A stretch of 64,000 nucleotides of DNA from Burkholderia sp052045245 (GCF_052045245.1 NZ_JBQEON010000018.1:1-64000); one strand, 5' to 3'; positions 17,986-27,210 are shown, counted from the first letter of the stretch. Program-made: numbers and translations. The notes: a model not told the origin generated them from the sequence alone.

Positions 17986-18879
17986 TCATTGTGCGAACCG
18001 CTGCAGCAGCGGCACGGTGGGATCGAATCCCTGAATGTTTGCGACTGGCGACGGCCGCCTTGCGACATCGGCACCCGACACGTTGACCACGCTGCCCGAG
18101 CCAACCGGCGTCGGCGTCGCCGTCGCGACCGAGGCCGGTGAAGAGGCCGCACGGCGCCACGCACGCGCTGCCGTCGTGATTTTCATCGCGTCGCCACGGA
18201 TGTCGTTGCGAATGTCGGCCGACAGCTTCTGCTGCGTCATGAGGCGCTGCGCGTCGTGCGTACGACCGGACGCGAGCAGGTACAGCACCAGGTTGCTGAT
18301 GATCTTGGGATTGTTCTGATCGAGTTCGGCCGCCTTCATCAGCGGGATGCGCGCGCCTTCGACATCGCCGCTGCGCAGTTTCGCGTAAGCGAGATCCGAC
18401 AGCGTCGCGGCATCGGTCGGTGCCAGCACCGTCGCCTGCGACAAGGCTTGCGCGGCGCGCGGGAAATCGCCCGCCGCACCGGCGATCAGCCCCAGTCCGC
18501 GATACCCGCGCGCGGCCAGTGGCGTGTTGAGCAGTTGCGTATAGACGACCGTGCTTGCGGCCGGCTGGTCGGTCATGCGCAACGCATCGGCGCGCAGCAG
18601 GATGGTCTGCGGTGACGCACCGTACTGCTTCTCGTATGCGTCGATATGCGCGAGCGACGCGTAATACAGTCCTTGCGACTGCATCCGCTCGATCAGGCCC
18701 AAATACATGCCGGGCGTGTCGGGTGCTGCCTGCTTCTGCGCCGCGGCGTCCATCAATGCCGCTCGCTCGGCCTGCGGACCGACGCCATACCCGCTTTCCT
18801 TGAACGCCGAACACGCGCAGAGCAGACTCGCCATCGCCACCATGCCGGCTACTTTCGCGATTTCATCGATGCGTTTCAT
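17986..18879 (-). CDS. tadD: Tad pilus lipoprotein TadD (TPR protein)
   Basis: Lipoprotein of 297 residues with lipobox LLCAC (acylated Cys about residue 23). Tetratricopeptide repeats cover about residues 80-220: GASPQTILLRADALRMTDQP, RGYRGLGLIAGAAGDFPRA, DAATLSDLAYAKLRSGDVEG and NPKIISNLVLYLLASGRTHD. The tail is Ser/Val/Pro-rich. TadD proteins help place or stabilise the outer-membrane secretin. It lies directly after tadC (24 bp gap) and before the DUF3613 gene. Confidence 0.87.
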   Translation of the reverse strand: MKRIDEIAKVAGMVAMASLLCACSAFKESGYGVGPQAERAALMDAAAQKQAAPDTPGMYLGLIERMQSQGLYYASLAHIDAYEKQYGASPQTILLRADALRMTDQPAASTVVYTQLLNTPLAARGYRGLGLIAGAAGDFPRAAQALSQATVLAPTDAATLSDLAYAKLRSGDVEGARIPLMKAAELDQNNPKIISNLVLYLLASGRTHDAQRLMTQQKLSADIRNDIRGDAMKITTAARAWRRAASSPASVATATPTPVGSGSVVNVSGADVARRPSPVANIQGFDPTVPLLQRFAQ

Positions 18880-18903
18880 CTTCCGTCCTTTCCCTTCCCT
18901 GCG

Positions 18904-19917
18904 TCAGTGCTGCGCTTGGCTCAGCGCACGCAACACCGAGATCATCCCCGGGCCGGCCGTCACGATCAGCAGCGCGGGCAGAAGCGTCACGATCATCACG
19001 CCCGTCATCTTCACCGTCAACCGACCGATGCGCTCACGCAGCATGGCACGACGTGCCTCGCGCAAGCGTTCGCCGAACTGCTTGAGCGGTTCCTGGACCG
19101 CGCCGCCGTGCTTGTCGACCTGGATCAGCAATCGCACGATGGCACGCAGATCCTCGTTTTCAAAGCCAGACGACAACCGCTGCAACGACTGCTCGCGCGT
19201 TCGCCCCGCCGCGAACTGCCGTTGGGCGATCTCCATTTCCGACGACAGCACGGGCATCATGCCTTTGAAGTCGTTCGTGACGACCTGGATACTCTGATCG
19301 AGCGACAGGCCAACCCCTTGCAGCAGGCGCAACATGTCGACCAGCAGCGGCAACTCGTCGATGACGGATTGCCGACGCTTCGCGGCACGGCGCCGCAGGT
19401 AGAGCTTCGGCACCATGAATCCGACGATGAACGAAATGCCCACGCCGAGCCACCACTGCGTGCCGCTCACACGCGACCCGATCACGCCGATATAGGCGAG
19501 CGGAATGACGATCGAGCAGGCGATCCGCGCACTCAGGAACAACCCGCGAGTGCGCGTATCGACAAAGCCGCACTGTTCGAGCAGCAACCGATCCTCTTCC
19601 GCAACGACAAGCCGACCGATACCGGTATCCAGCCAGCGCATCCCGAGCGCCGACAGACGCGCCTGCAATTGCGCGAATCGCGACGGCTGATCGGTTGCCT
19701 GCCGCGCGTCCCGATCTTTCCGCAACGCCTCGTCCGTATCCTGCGCCGCCCGTCCGCTTGCGGCCGCCAGCGTTGCGAGCCGGCGCTCAAGCGCGTCGGT
19801 CAGCGTCCGGCCGCTGCGCGATTGCGCATTCGCACTGCGGATCGCGAGCAGCGCCAGCAACAGGATGCCCAGCGCACCAAGCACCAGTGCGAGCGAACCA
19901 AGTTGATTGGCTGTCAT
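18904..19917 (-). CDS. tadC: Tad inner-membrane platform protein TadC
   Basis: Type II secretion F-domain (GspF/TadC) protein of 337 residues. It has a hydrophobic segment at the N-terminus (LALVLGALGILLLALLAI), a second pair around residues 150-190 and a last one near the C-terminus (MTGVMIVTLLPALLIVTAGPG). The F domain reads LPLLVDMLRLLQGVGLSLDQSIQ and RLLIQVDKHGGAVQEPLKQFGERLREAR, typical of TadC. The ATG at 19917 lies just after the tadB stop at 19922. With TadB it forms the platform for pilin assembly driven by the TadA ATPase. Confidence 0.9.
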   Translation of the reverse strand: MTANQLGSLALVLGALGILLLALLAIRSANAQSRSGRTLTDALERRLATLAAASGRAAQDTDEALRKDRDARQATDQPSRFAQLQARLSALGMRWLDTGIGRLVVAEEDRLLLEQCGFVDTRTRGLFLSARIACSIVIPLAYIGVIGSRVSGTQWWLGVGISFIVGFMVPKLYLRRRAAKRRQSVIDELPLLVDMLRLLQGVGLSLDQSIQVVTNDFKGMMPVLSSEMEIAQRQFAAGRTREQSLQRLSSGFENEDLRAIVRLLIQVDKHGGAVQEPLKQFGERLREARRAMLRERIGRLTVKMTGVMIVTLLPALLIVTAGPGMISVLRALSQAQH

Positions 19918-19921
19918 GCCG

Positions 19922-20905
19922 TCACCTGAGTTTGGCCATGTGATAAAGCCAGATCCCGCCCGCGACCTGCAGCATGAAGGCGAGGACCAGCAACTGGCGA
20001 CCGGTGTAGTCGTTCCACATCGACTGCAGATAGAGCGGATTGGTCGCAATGACGAAGCTGCCGATCGCGATTGGCAGCATGACGAGCACCCATGCGGACA
20101 AACGCGTTTCCGACGACATCGCCTCCAGTTCCCGCTCGGCCTGTTCGAGGTCGCGCATGAACGTCGACATCCGGTCGAGCATGATGTCCGCGCGACCGCC
20201 GTAGCGCACCGACAGCCGCAGCACCGACCCGACCAGTTCGAATTCCTTGGTGTGGTAGACGCTCGCGATATGCATCATCGCGCGGTCGATCTCGACACCC
20301 GTGCGCAGCATCCTCGACACATGGTCCAGGCATCCGCGCAACGGCGCCTCGGTCGTCTGCAGCGCGGCCTGGAACGCGGCCGGCACACTATTGCCCAGCG
20401 TCACCAGCCGCACGATCCCGTCCAGAAACGACGGCAACTGACGAACGATCATCAGGCGCCGCCGATGTATGCGCGACACCAGCCAGAACACGAGCAGTGC
20501 TGCTCCGCAGACGAGCGCGGCGATGCCGCCGAGCCAGCCGCCCCGGCTGCCTGCAGCGAACGCGACCCCGGCCAGCGCCAGCAGCGCAAGCAGCGCCTTG
20601 CCGCGCGCGTCTTCGATTCCCGCACGGCTTGCCACGTTGGCGAAATACTCGGTCGCGACTGCACGCCAGCGCCCCCATTGCGAAGCCGATACGCCGGACG
20701 ACACGCGTGCCGCGGCGGGCGCTGCCGCTGCGACAGACGCCGGCCGGATATCCCGCTGCGGCACACCGCCCGCGCGCGCACCGGGTTCGATCCGGCTGTC
20801 GATGAAGCGCTGCACGTCGGCACGATCGCGTTTCATCTCGCCGTGCCGCCACAGCATCAGCGCGGCGGCAGCGAGCAAAAGCGCCATTGCCAGCACGCTA
20901 TACAT
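19922..20905 (-). CDS. tadB: Tad inner-membrane platform protein TadB
   Basis: Second F-domain platform protein, about 327 residues from the ATG at 20905. Hydrophobic segments lie at the start (SVLAMALLLAAAALML), around residues 105-145 and at the C-terminus (LLVLAFMLQVAGGIWLY). The F domain contains QLPSFLDGIVRLVTLGNSVPAAF and VLRLSVRYGGRADIMLDRMS. The chosen ATG overlaps the last 8 bases of tadA, which implies translational coupling; an in-frame extension upstream is low complexity and rejected. Confidence 0.9.
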   Translation of the reverse strand: MYSVLAMALLLAAAALMLWRHGEMKRDRADVQRFIDSRIEPGARAGGVPQRDIRPASVAAAAPAAARVSSGVSASQWGRWRAVATEYFANVASRAGIEDARGKALLALLALAGVAFAAGSRGGWLGGIAALVCGAALLVFWLVSRIHRRRLMIVRQLPSFLDGIVRLVTLGNSVPAAFQAALQTTEAPLRGCLDHVSRMLRTGVEIDRAMMHIASVYHTKEFELVGSVLRLSVRYGGRADIMLDRMSTFMRDLEQAERELEAMSSETRLSAWVLVMLPIAIGSFVIATNPLYLQSMWNDYTGRQLLVLAFMLQVAGGIWLYHMAKLR

Positions 20906-22274
20906 TGAAACCCCCGCCGCCGCGGCCGAATCCGCCGCTGAACCCGCCACCGCCGCCGAAGCCGCCATCATTTCCGCCGAAACCACCCTTCAGCGTCTGA
21001 CGGAAGCGGGCGAGCTTCGGCGAGTGCGGATGAATGCCGAGCGACTCCCAGTCGTCGACCTCTTCGCCGTCGGGTGTCACACGCGCCTCGTAGCGATACA
21101 GTTCCTGCGTCGCGATGATGTTGTCCGACAGTCCGGTGACCTCGGTAATCGACAGGATCCGGCGCCGCCCGTTCGACAGACGGCCGATTTGCACGATGAA
21201 GTCGATCGCGTTCGCGATCTGCCGGCGCAGGCTCGACTCGGTACCCTGGAACCCGGCGAAGCCGGCCAGCATCTCGAGACGATAGAGGCATTCGCGCGGC
21301 GAACTCGCATGCACGGTCCCCATCGAGCCGTCGTGACCCGTGTTCATCGCCTGCAGCATCTCGAGCACCTCGCCGCCGCGCACTTCGCCGACGATGATCC
21401 GGTCCGGCCGCATCCGCAACGTATTGCGCAGCAAATCGCGAATCGACACGACACCGGTCCCGTCGAAGCCTCCGGGCCGGCTTTCGAGGCGCACGACATG
21501 CGGGTGATTCAGCGACAGTTCGGCCGTATCCTCGATCGTCACGACACGTTCCGGCTCAGGAATGTGGAATGCGAGCGCATTGAGCAGCGAAGTCTTGCCC
21601 GAGCTCGTGCCACCCGACACGAGGATGTTGCAGCGCGCCTCGACCGCCGCCTCGAGCAGCGCGCCGACCTCCGCATTGAACGTGCCGTTGCCGAGCAGAT
21701 CGGCCGGCTTGAGCGGATCCTTGCGGAATTTCCGGATCGACACCACCGGCCCGTCAATCGACAGCGGCTCGATCACCACGTTGACACGCCCGCCGTCCGG
21801 CAGCCGCGCATCGACCATCGGATTCGATTCGTCCAGACGCCGGCCTATCGGCGCAAGGATGCGCCGCACGATACGCAGCAGGTGTGCGTTATCGGTAAAG
21901 CGAATCGGCAGCTTGACGAGGATCCCGTGGCGCGACACGTAGATATCGTTGTAGCCGTTGATCAGGATGTCCTCGACATGCGGATCGGCGAGCAGATCCT
22001 CGATCGGCCCGAATCCGGCAAGCTCCTTGGTCAGCGCCTCGGCAATCGCCCTGACCTCGTTCTCGTTAAGCGGGATACGCCGCAAACGCACGAAGCTGTC
22101 GATCTCGAGATCCACGAACTGGTTGATCGCCTGGCGCGACCAGCGACCGAATTCGGCCCCCAGTTCCTCGATGCGCGTCAGCAAGTGTTCGTGCGCGGCA
22201 TTCTTGATGTCATGGAACTGTTGCGACTGGGAGAACGGCGCGGCGCCGTCGGCAAATTGAATGTCGTGTGCCAT
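20898..22274 (-). CDS. tadA: Tad pilus assembly ATPase CpaF/TadA
   Basis: Secretion ATPase of the VirB11/CpaF type, 458 residues. The all-helical N-domain is followed by DILINGYNDIYVSRHG (about 102-117). The RecA-like domain has Walker A GGTSSGKTS (221-229), an Asp box VVTIEDTAEL, Walker B RPDRIIVGEVRGGE and the His box MNTGHDGSMGTVHA. It powers Flp pilin assembly at the cytoplasmic face. After residue 429 the protein ends in a 29-residue tail almost only of Gly, Phe, Asn and Asp, unusual for CpaF. Its stop is overlapped by the tadB start and it follows tadZ with a 3-bp gap. Confidence 0.95.
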   Translation of the reverse strand: MAHDIQFADGAAPFSQSQQFHDIKNAAHEHLLTRIEELGAEFGRWSRQAINQFVDLEIDSFVRLRRIPLNENEVRAIAEALTKELAGFGPIEDLLADPHVEDILINGYNDIYVSRHGILVKLPIRFTDNAHLLRIVRRILAPIGRRLDESNPMVDARLPDGGRVNVVIEPLSIDGPVVSIRKFRKDPLKPADLLGNGTFNAEVGALLEAAVEARCNILVSGGTSSGKTSLLNALAFHIPEPERVVTIEDTAELSLNHPHVVRLESRPGGFDGTGVVSIRDLLRNTLRMRPDRIIVGEVRGGEVLEMLQAMNTGHDGSMGTVHASSPRECLYRLEMLAGFAGFQGTESSLRRQIANAIDFIVQIGRLSNGRRRILSITEVTGLSDNIIATQELYRYEARVTPDGEEVDDWESLGIHPHSPKLARFRQTLKGGFGGNDGGFGGGGGFSGGFGRGGGGFNV

Positions 22275-22277
22275 CGC

Positions 22278-23558
22278 TTACGAACGCTTGGACGAAGGTT
22301 GAATGAAACGCTTGAGTACGGACAGTCCCGAAGCGGCGCTCTTTCCCGCCGTCACCGTGCCTGCCAGTCGCTCCGCGAGCGGCTCGAGCGCACGCACATA
22401 CGGATCGCGCTCGGCCATGTCGACAATGAGTCGCCCCTGGTTCGCCGCCTGCCCGATCGACACGCGTCGAGAAGGTAACGTCGTCAGCAACGCGATGCCG
22501 AGCCGGTCCGCGATCTGTGCCGGCGTGAGGCTCAGCGCCGCGTCGTACTGATTGACGACGACACGCATCTTGCCGAGGTTGATCCCCGCATCGCGCAGCC
22601 CTTCCAGCAGATCGACCGCGGAGACGATCGACGCAACGCCTTGATCGCAGACGAGCCACGCCTCATCGGCAACCGCTGCGATCTGCGCGACGAACTCCAG
22701 GTTCGTAAAGCCACCCAGATCGACGATCTGCTGATCGAAGAATGCGCGCAACCGGTTCAGCAGGCCGACGCAAGCCGCATACGACACGTCGCGCAAATCG
22801 GCGAGGTTCGGCGGCAACGTCGTCAGCGCGACGCCGCTCGCATGTCGTGCGAGGGCCGTGTTGACGAATGTCCTGTCGATGCGGCGCAGGTTGCGCACGG
22901 CCTCGACAAAGTGGAATTCGCAACGCGTATTGAGGAACAGCGCGCTATCGCCCGCCGGCAGGCCCAGATCGACGAGCGCCGTTTGCCGGGCATGCGGTGT
23001 GGCGACACCGAATGCGGGCGCATCGCCTGCGACGTTGCCGACAGCCGCGCGCTTGTGCAGCCGAACGGCCAGGTTCGATGCGAGCGTACTCACGCCCATC
23101 CCGGCACGCGCGCCGAGCAGCGCGACCAGCTTGCCGTGGCGATTGGCCGGTTCCGCGCCGGCGTGCTCGAGCAGCCCGCGCGTGATACGCAATGCGTCTT
23201 CAGCACTGCCGGAAACGTCGATGAAATCGCGTACCCCGGCCCGCAGCGCGGCGAGCGCGCTTTCCGGTTCCGCCAGGGTACCGAGCGCGACGACCGGCAG
23301 GCTCGGGTGCGCAACGCGCACTGCCGCCGCGGCAGCACTTGCTTCGGCCTGGGCACGGGAAAAATCGATGAAGACGATCGCGGGGTTCAGCCCCACGATG
23401 CGCTGGGCCAGCGCGCCAGGCTCCAGCGACACCGCTTCCACGGTACCGGCCGAGGCGAGCGTATCCCCCAGCCAGCGGAGATGCTCGTCCTGGCGGGATG
23501 CGCATACAAAATAGTCAGTCACGGCGGACTCAGCCAATGAAAGGGTTCTCGCGTTCAT
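22278..23558 (-). CDS. tadZ: Tad localisation protein CpaE/TadZ
   Basis: MinD/ParA-superfamily protein of 426 residues. An N-terminal receiver-like domain (about 14-130: DYFVCASRQDEHLRWL, NPAIVFIDFS, LRAGVRDFIDVSG) precedes the ATPase domain. The P-loop region reads GARAGMGVST (149-158), so the lysine of the usual GKST is replaced by Val. Later motifs are DLGLPAGDSALFLNTRCEF and VDLGGFTNLEF. TadZ proteins mark the pole or site for pilus assembly and often have atypical P-loops. It sits between the secretin and ATPase genes. Confidence 0.88.
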   Translation of the reverse strand: MNARTLSLAESAVTDYFVCASRQDEHLRWLGDTLASAGTVEAVSLEPGALAQRIVGLNPAIVFIDFSRAQAEASAAAAAVRVAHPSLPVVALGTLAEPESALAALRAGVRDFIDVSGSAEDALRITRGLLEHAGAEPANRHGKLVALLGARAGMGVSTLASNLAVRLHKRAAVGNVAGDAPAFGVATPHARQTALVDLGLPAGDSALFLNTRCEFHFVEAVRNLRRIDRTFVNTALARHASGVALTTLPPNLADLRDVSYAACVGLLNRLRAFFDQQIVDLGGFTNLEFVAQIAAVADEAWLVCDQGVASIVSAVDLLEGLRDAGINLGKMRVVVNQYDAALSLTPAQIADRLGIALLTTLPSRRVSIGQAANQGRLIVDMAERDPYVRALEPLAERLAGTVTAGKSAASGLSVLKRFIQPSSKRS

Positions 23559-23603
23559 GTTGAATACCCCCGAATCCGTATCGCGCGACGCGGCGCCGTG
23601 CGG

Positions 23604-24938
23604 TCATTTCGAAAATCCCGGTGCGGCGTCCGGCGACGCGATACCGCCAAGATACGAACGCCAGACCGGCCCGTCGCGCTGCTCGGACAACTCGCCCGGC
23701 GTTGCCGGAAGCGGTGCGCCCTTCGCGATCGGTGCGACCAGATGCGGTGTCACGATGATCACCAGTTCCTTGTCGTTCTGCTGGTAATTCAACGACTTGA
23801 AGAATGCACCGATGATCGGCAGATCACCCAGGAGCGGCACCTTGCTGATGTTCGACATCGTTTCGCGGTCGATCAGACCACCGATCACGAAGCTCTCGCC
23901 ATCGCCCAGCTCGACCGTCGTATCCGCGCGCCGGGTCGTGATGGCCGGCACCGACACGCTGTTGATCGTGACGCCATGCTGAAAGTCGAGCTGGCTCGAT
24001 TCGGGTGCGACCTTGAGCGCAATCCGCCGCTGGCTCAGCACGGTCGGCGTCAGCGTCAGACCGACGCCGTACTGCTTCCAGTCGATCGCTGTCGAGCCCA
24101 GTGCCTGCGGCACCGGTACCGGAATTTCACCGCCGGCGAGAAAGCTCGCGCTTTGCCCCGACAGCGCCACCAGCGTCGGCTGCGCAAGCACGCGGGCCAG
24201 GTTGTTCGCTTCAAGAATCGAGATATTGCCGAAGATGCCGCGGCCGGCGGAATTCACGACCAGGTTGAACGCCGACGCGATCGGAATGCCGGCCGTCGCC
24301 TGGAATGCCGACGTCGCGCCGCCCGTCACGGACTGAAGGCCACCCGGCGAAAATGCGCCGAACGCGAATCCGTTGCTCTGCTTGAAGAAGTTCAGCCCCG
24401 CCTCCTTCAGCACCGAGCGGCTGAATTCGACGACGCGCACGTCGACCTGCACGACGCTCCGGCTACCGACGGTCGACGCATCGATCACCGTGCCGTCCTT
24501 GCCCCCCATTCGTTTGCCGACCGCCACGGCACGTTCGTGCGCATCAAGCGAAGCCGAGGCGCCCGACAGGACCGCAGCTCCGCCGTATGCCTTGACCTTC
24601 GGCCCCGAACCATCCAGTGCCGCCTGAGCCGCTGCATCGACGACATTGACGTTCCACACCGTCGGCTCGTCGCGTCCCCGTTCCCATAACAACACGTTCG
24701 TCGAACCCGGTGCCTTTGCAACCAGCAGCACCGACCCCGCATGGCTCCCCTTCATGACCAGCACGTCGACGACGGCGGGATCGCCCACCGCAATCCGTTG
24801 CAGCGTGCGGCCGGCAGCGATCTGCCGTTGCGAGCCGACCGCAAGGTCAATCGACGCGTTCGTGCCGGCAGCCTCCGTCAGAACCGCAAAGGTCATGGCC
24901 CAAATGGCAATCGCGTATGCAATCAGTTTATTTGTCAT
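23604..24938 (-). CDS. rcpA: Tad outer-membrane secretin CpaC/RcpA
   Basis: Type II/III secretin-family protein of 444 residues that forms the outer-membrane pore for the Flp pilus. A signal peptide ends at LTEAA (about residue 24). The N-terminal pilus/BON-like domain has RTLQRIAVGDPAVVDVLVMKG and GSTNVLLWERG. The secretin core includes VQVDVRVVEFSRSVLKEAGLN, VLAQPTLVALSGQSASFLAGG, GVGLTLTPTVLS and the signature VPLLGDLPIIGAFFKSLNYQ. The ATG at 24938 gives the signal peptide; the open frame upstream is not homologous. It follows rcpC by 65 bp. Confidence 0.93.
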   Translation of the reverse strand: MTNKLIAYAIAIWAMTFAVLTEAAGTNASIDLAVGSQRQIAAGRTLQRIAVGDPAVVDVLVMKGSHAGSVLLVAKAPGSTNVLLWERGRDEPTVWNVNVVDAAAQAALDGSGPKVKAYGGAAVLSGASASLDAHERAVAVGKRMGGKDGTVIDASTVGSRSVVQVDVRVVEFSRSVLKEAGLNFFKQSNGFAFGAFSPGGLQSVTGGATSAFQATAGIPIASAFNLVVNSAGRGIFGNISILEANNLARVLAQPTLVALSGQSASFLAGGEIPVPVPQALGSTAIDWKQYGVGLTLTPTVLSQRRIALKVAPESSQLDFQHGVTINSVSVPAITTRRADTTVELGDGESFVIGGLIDRETMSNISKVPLLGDLPIIGAFFKSLNYQQNDKELVIIVTPHLVAPIAKGAPLPATPGELSEQRDGPVWRSYLGGIASPDAAPGFSK

Positions 24939-25003
24939 TGTGTCGGGGGCCGTCGCGCGGCCTTCTCTCTTCCGTAGCTGCTGTCGATGATCGTACGTTG
25001 ATG

Positions 25004-25909
25004 TCAATAGGCGACCGTTTCGGCATGCCCGCCACGAATGACTTCGATGCTGCTGCCGCTCCCCCGGGCCATGATCGGCGCGCGCGGGGCAACCGGCGCG
25101 CGGGGCGTACCGCGCGCGCGCGCGCCCGACAGGTCGTCCAGCCATACGCCGCTCGCGGCCTGCGCCGACGGCGTCGCGTCCCCGACCGCCGTATGAACCG
25201 CGACCGTCTGTGTCGCGATTTCGGTGTCGCGCGGATTGCGCAGCGCGAGCGTCAGACGACCGCTTGCCTCGGCAAGCGTGAGCGCATCGACCTGTGCCGT
25301 CGGCACGGCGAGCACCGCGGTCCGTACCGCGCCGCTCGGACCACCGCCGCCGTCCCGATCGGATGTAGCGTCGCCAAACGACAGCACACGAACTTTCGAC
25401 AACAGCAGACGTGCCTGCGTACCGGGGATCTCCATGTTCGCCTGGGCGCCGCCGGAGCCGTCACGTCGCAGATTCAGGAACACGTCGACGAAGTTACCGG
25501 GCCGCAACCGGTTGCCGACCGCGTTCGTTTCGTCGACCTTCACGGCGACGGCGCGCTCACCGAGTGCAATCTGGTCGGCCAGTCCGGAGGTCAACCCGCC
25601 TTCGACCACCGGTGCCGCGGCAAGAATGTCGTTCGCCGGCACGCGACCGACCAGGACCGTCGGATCGCTGAACCCGCCCGTCGGCATCATGGAAACCTGT
25701 GCAAGCTTCAATGCATCGGCGGGAATCGGCTGGCCTGCCGGCAGCAAGCGTGCCGCCACGACGATCGGCACCGTTTGCGCCGCGGTGGTCGACATCGCCA
25801 CAACCGGCGGATGGGCCGGCGCGCGACCAAGCGTCCATGCATAGATCCCGAGCAGGACGGCGATTGCGATCAGCAGCCCGGCGATGATCTTCGTCAAGTT
25901 GTTGGCCAT
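25004..25909 (-). CDS. rcpC: Flp pilus assembly protein CpaB/RcpC
   Basis: Protein of 301 residues anchored by an N-terminal helix (IIAGLLIAIAVLLGIYAW). The SAF-like domain follows (VPIVVAARLLPAGQPIPADAL), then GERAVAVKVDETNAVGNRLRPGNFVDVFL, the characteristic CpaB segment. The C-terminal 60 residues are rich in Ala, Arg and Gly. CpaB/RcpC is an essential periplasmic part of Tad machines that acts with the secretin. It lies between tadE and rcpA. Confidence 0.9.
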   Translation of the reverse strand: MANNLTKIIAGLLIAIAVLLGIYAWTLGRAPAHPPVVAMSTTAAQTVPIVVAARLLPAGQPIPADALKLAQVSMMPTGGFSDPTVLVGRVPANDILAAAPVVEGGLTSGLADQIALGERAVAVKVDETNAVGNRLRPGNFVDVFLNLRRDGSGGAQANMEIPGTQARLLLSKVRVLSFGDATSDRDGGGGPSGAVRTAVLAVPTAQVDALTLAEASGRLTLALRNPRDTEIATQTVAVHTAVGDATPSAQAASGVWLDDLSGARARGTPRAPVAPRAPIMARGSGSSIEVIRGGHAETVAY

Positions 25910-25997
25910 GGTGAATGTCGGTGCCGTAGATTGATGTAGTTATGGTCGAACGAGGACACCGCTGCGTGCATGTGACCCGCTGTGTGTGCTGTCCGGC

Positions 25998-26468
25998 TCA
26001 TAGGATGCTTGCCGGATTGATCTGGACGGTGGCCGTGCCGGTAAGCTGCGTCGGCGTGACGAGACCCAGCAACGGCAGAGACGGAACCAGTGGATGCGCC
26101 TGGTATGGATAGGTCACCGTGACCGTCACGCAATACATCGTCGGGTCGTAGCTGCATGTGCCCGATACCGGCGTCGGGATCTGGACATTGGTCAGCCAAG
26201 AAGTAAGGCCGACAGCCGTCGCCTTCGCTGCGCTCGCCCGGTCCGCCAGCGCCTGTGTGCCCGAACCGTTGGCCTCGTACACATAGTTCAGTGCCGAGCG
26301 CGCCCCTTCGGTCGCGGCAAGCGTCAGGCCCTGCTGAACCGCGAAGATCAGCCCGAACGTCACGATCGCGTACAGAATGAGGAAAAAGAGCGGAAATACC
26401 AGCGCAAATTCGACGGCAGTCGCCCCTCGCTCCCGCAAGCGCACGCCCGGTCGATCCTGTCGTTTCAT
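25998..26468 (-). CDS. tadE: Tad minor pseudopilin TadE
   Basis: Protein of 156 residues with the TadE-like opening: basic RLRERG, then ATAVEFALVFPLFFLILYAIVTFGLIFAVQ, a pseudopilin helix with the conserved Glu. The AATEGARSAL motif follows. The rest is a small extracytoplasmic domain with two cysteines (TCSYDPTMYC). The ATG at 26468 overlaps the tadV stop (ATGA arrangement), so translation is coupled. It is processed by TadV in known systems. Confidence 0.88.
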   Translation of the reverse strand: MKRQDRPGVRLRERGATAVEFALVFPLFFLILYAIVTFGLIFAVQQGLTLAATEGARSALNYVYEANGSGTQALADRASAAKATAVGLTSWLTNVQIPTPVSGTCSYDPTMYCVTVTVTYPYQAHPLVPSLPLLGLVTPTQLTGTATVQINPASIL

Positions 26469-26965
26469 CGCCCGCTCCAGGTAACGACCAGATAGCCCAG
26501 CCAAATTGCCGCGGCAATGACGAGACACGCCGCGTATGGTGTCGAGCGTCGTCCGCCGAGCGCCATTGCCGGCAATCCGCGCACCCATAACGTGCCGAGC
26601 GGCGTGTGAGTGAGCAGCATCAACGCAAGCACGTGCAATCCGGCGGCAAGGCTGGCAATAACCCACAGCCAAAGCAATATCGGCAGACCGCACCACGCGC
26701 CGAGAACCGCGAATACCTTGACGTCCGCCGCGCCCATGACGCGCATCGCAAAAAGCGGGAAGAAACTGACCAAACCGACCAGCATGCCGATCAATGCCTG
26801 CCCTGTCGAAATACCAAACGGATTTGCGTTTACCAGTGAACTGACGAGTGCAGCAGTGCCCCCGCAGATGACAAGCGAATTCCGTACGAGCCGAAATCGA
26901 ATATCACCGGCAGCAACGAGAGCGGCCCAGGCAAAAAAAATGCTGGTGCTGATGAGATGTGCCAT
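26465..26965 (-). CDS. tadV: Flp prepilin peptidase TadV/CpaA
   Basis: Inner-membrane aspartic prepilin peptidase (A24 family) of 166 residues with about six hydrophobic helices. The two catalytic aspartates are D21 (AAGDIRFRLVRN) and D81 (MGAADVKVF). It lacks the N-methylating domain of PilD, as usual for TadV. It cleaves Flp and probably TadE/TadG-like pseudopilins. It lies 80 bp after flp and overlaps tadE. Confidence 0.9.
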   Translation of the reverse strand: MAHLISTSIFFAWAALVAAGDIRFRLVRNSLVICGGTAALVSSLVNANPFGISTGQALIGMLVGLVSFFPLFAMRVMGAADVKVFAVLGAWCGLPILLWLWVIASLAAGLHVLALMLLTHTPLGTLWVRGLPAMALGGRRSTPYAACLVIAAAIWLGYLVVTWSGR

Positions 26966-27045
26966 ATCGGTGAACGACTGCGCATGCCGATGTAACGGCG
27001 AGCGAGCCGCAACCGCGACTCGCTCGCCCCAACGAACTGCAAGGG

Positions 27046-27210
27046 TCAGGGCAGCGAACTGGCAATCGTGGAGAACAGAGCCGAGATCTTCGTGCCGATG
27101 GTCGTCACGCTGGTAATGATCAAGGCTGCAATCAGACCCGCAATCAGCCCATACTCGATCGCGGTAACCCCGTCTTCTTCCTTGAGGAAGCGCTTGATGA
27201 GTGCTTTCAT
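27046..27210 (-). CDS. flp: Flp family type IVb pilin
   Basis: Pilin precursor of 54 residues. The leader MKALIKRFLKEEDG ends at Gly14; the predicted mature protein starts VTAIEYGLIAGLIAALIITS, with the Glu (fifth residue after cleavage) and Tyr of the Flp signature. A short Thr/Ser-rich end follows (ISALFSTIASSLP). It is the structural subunit of the Tad pilus and the first gene of the cluster. The ATG at 27210 has AGGA about 9 bp upstream. Only one pilin gene is present in the window. Confidence 0.95.
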   Translation of the reverse strand: MKALIKRFLKEEDGVTAIEYGLIAGLIAALIITSVTTIGTKISALFSTIASSLP

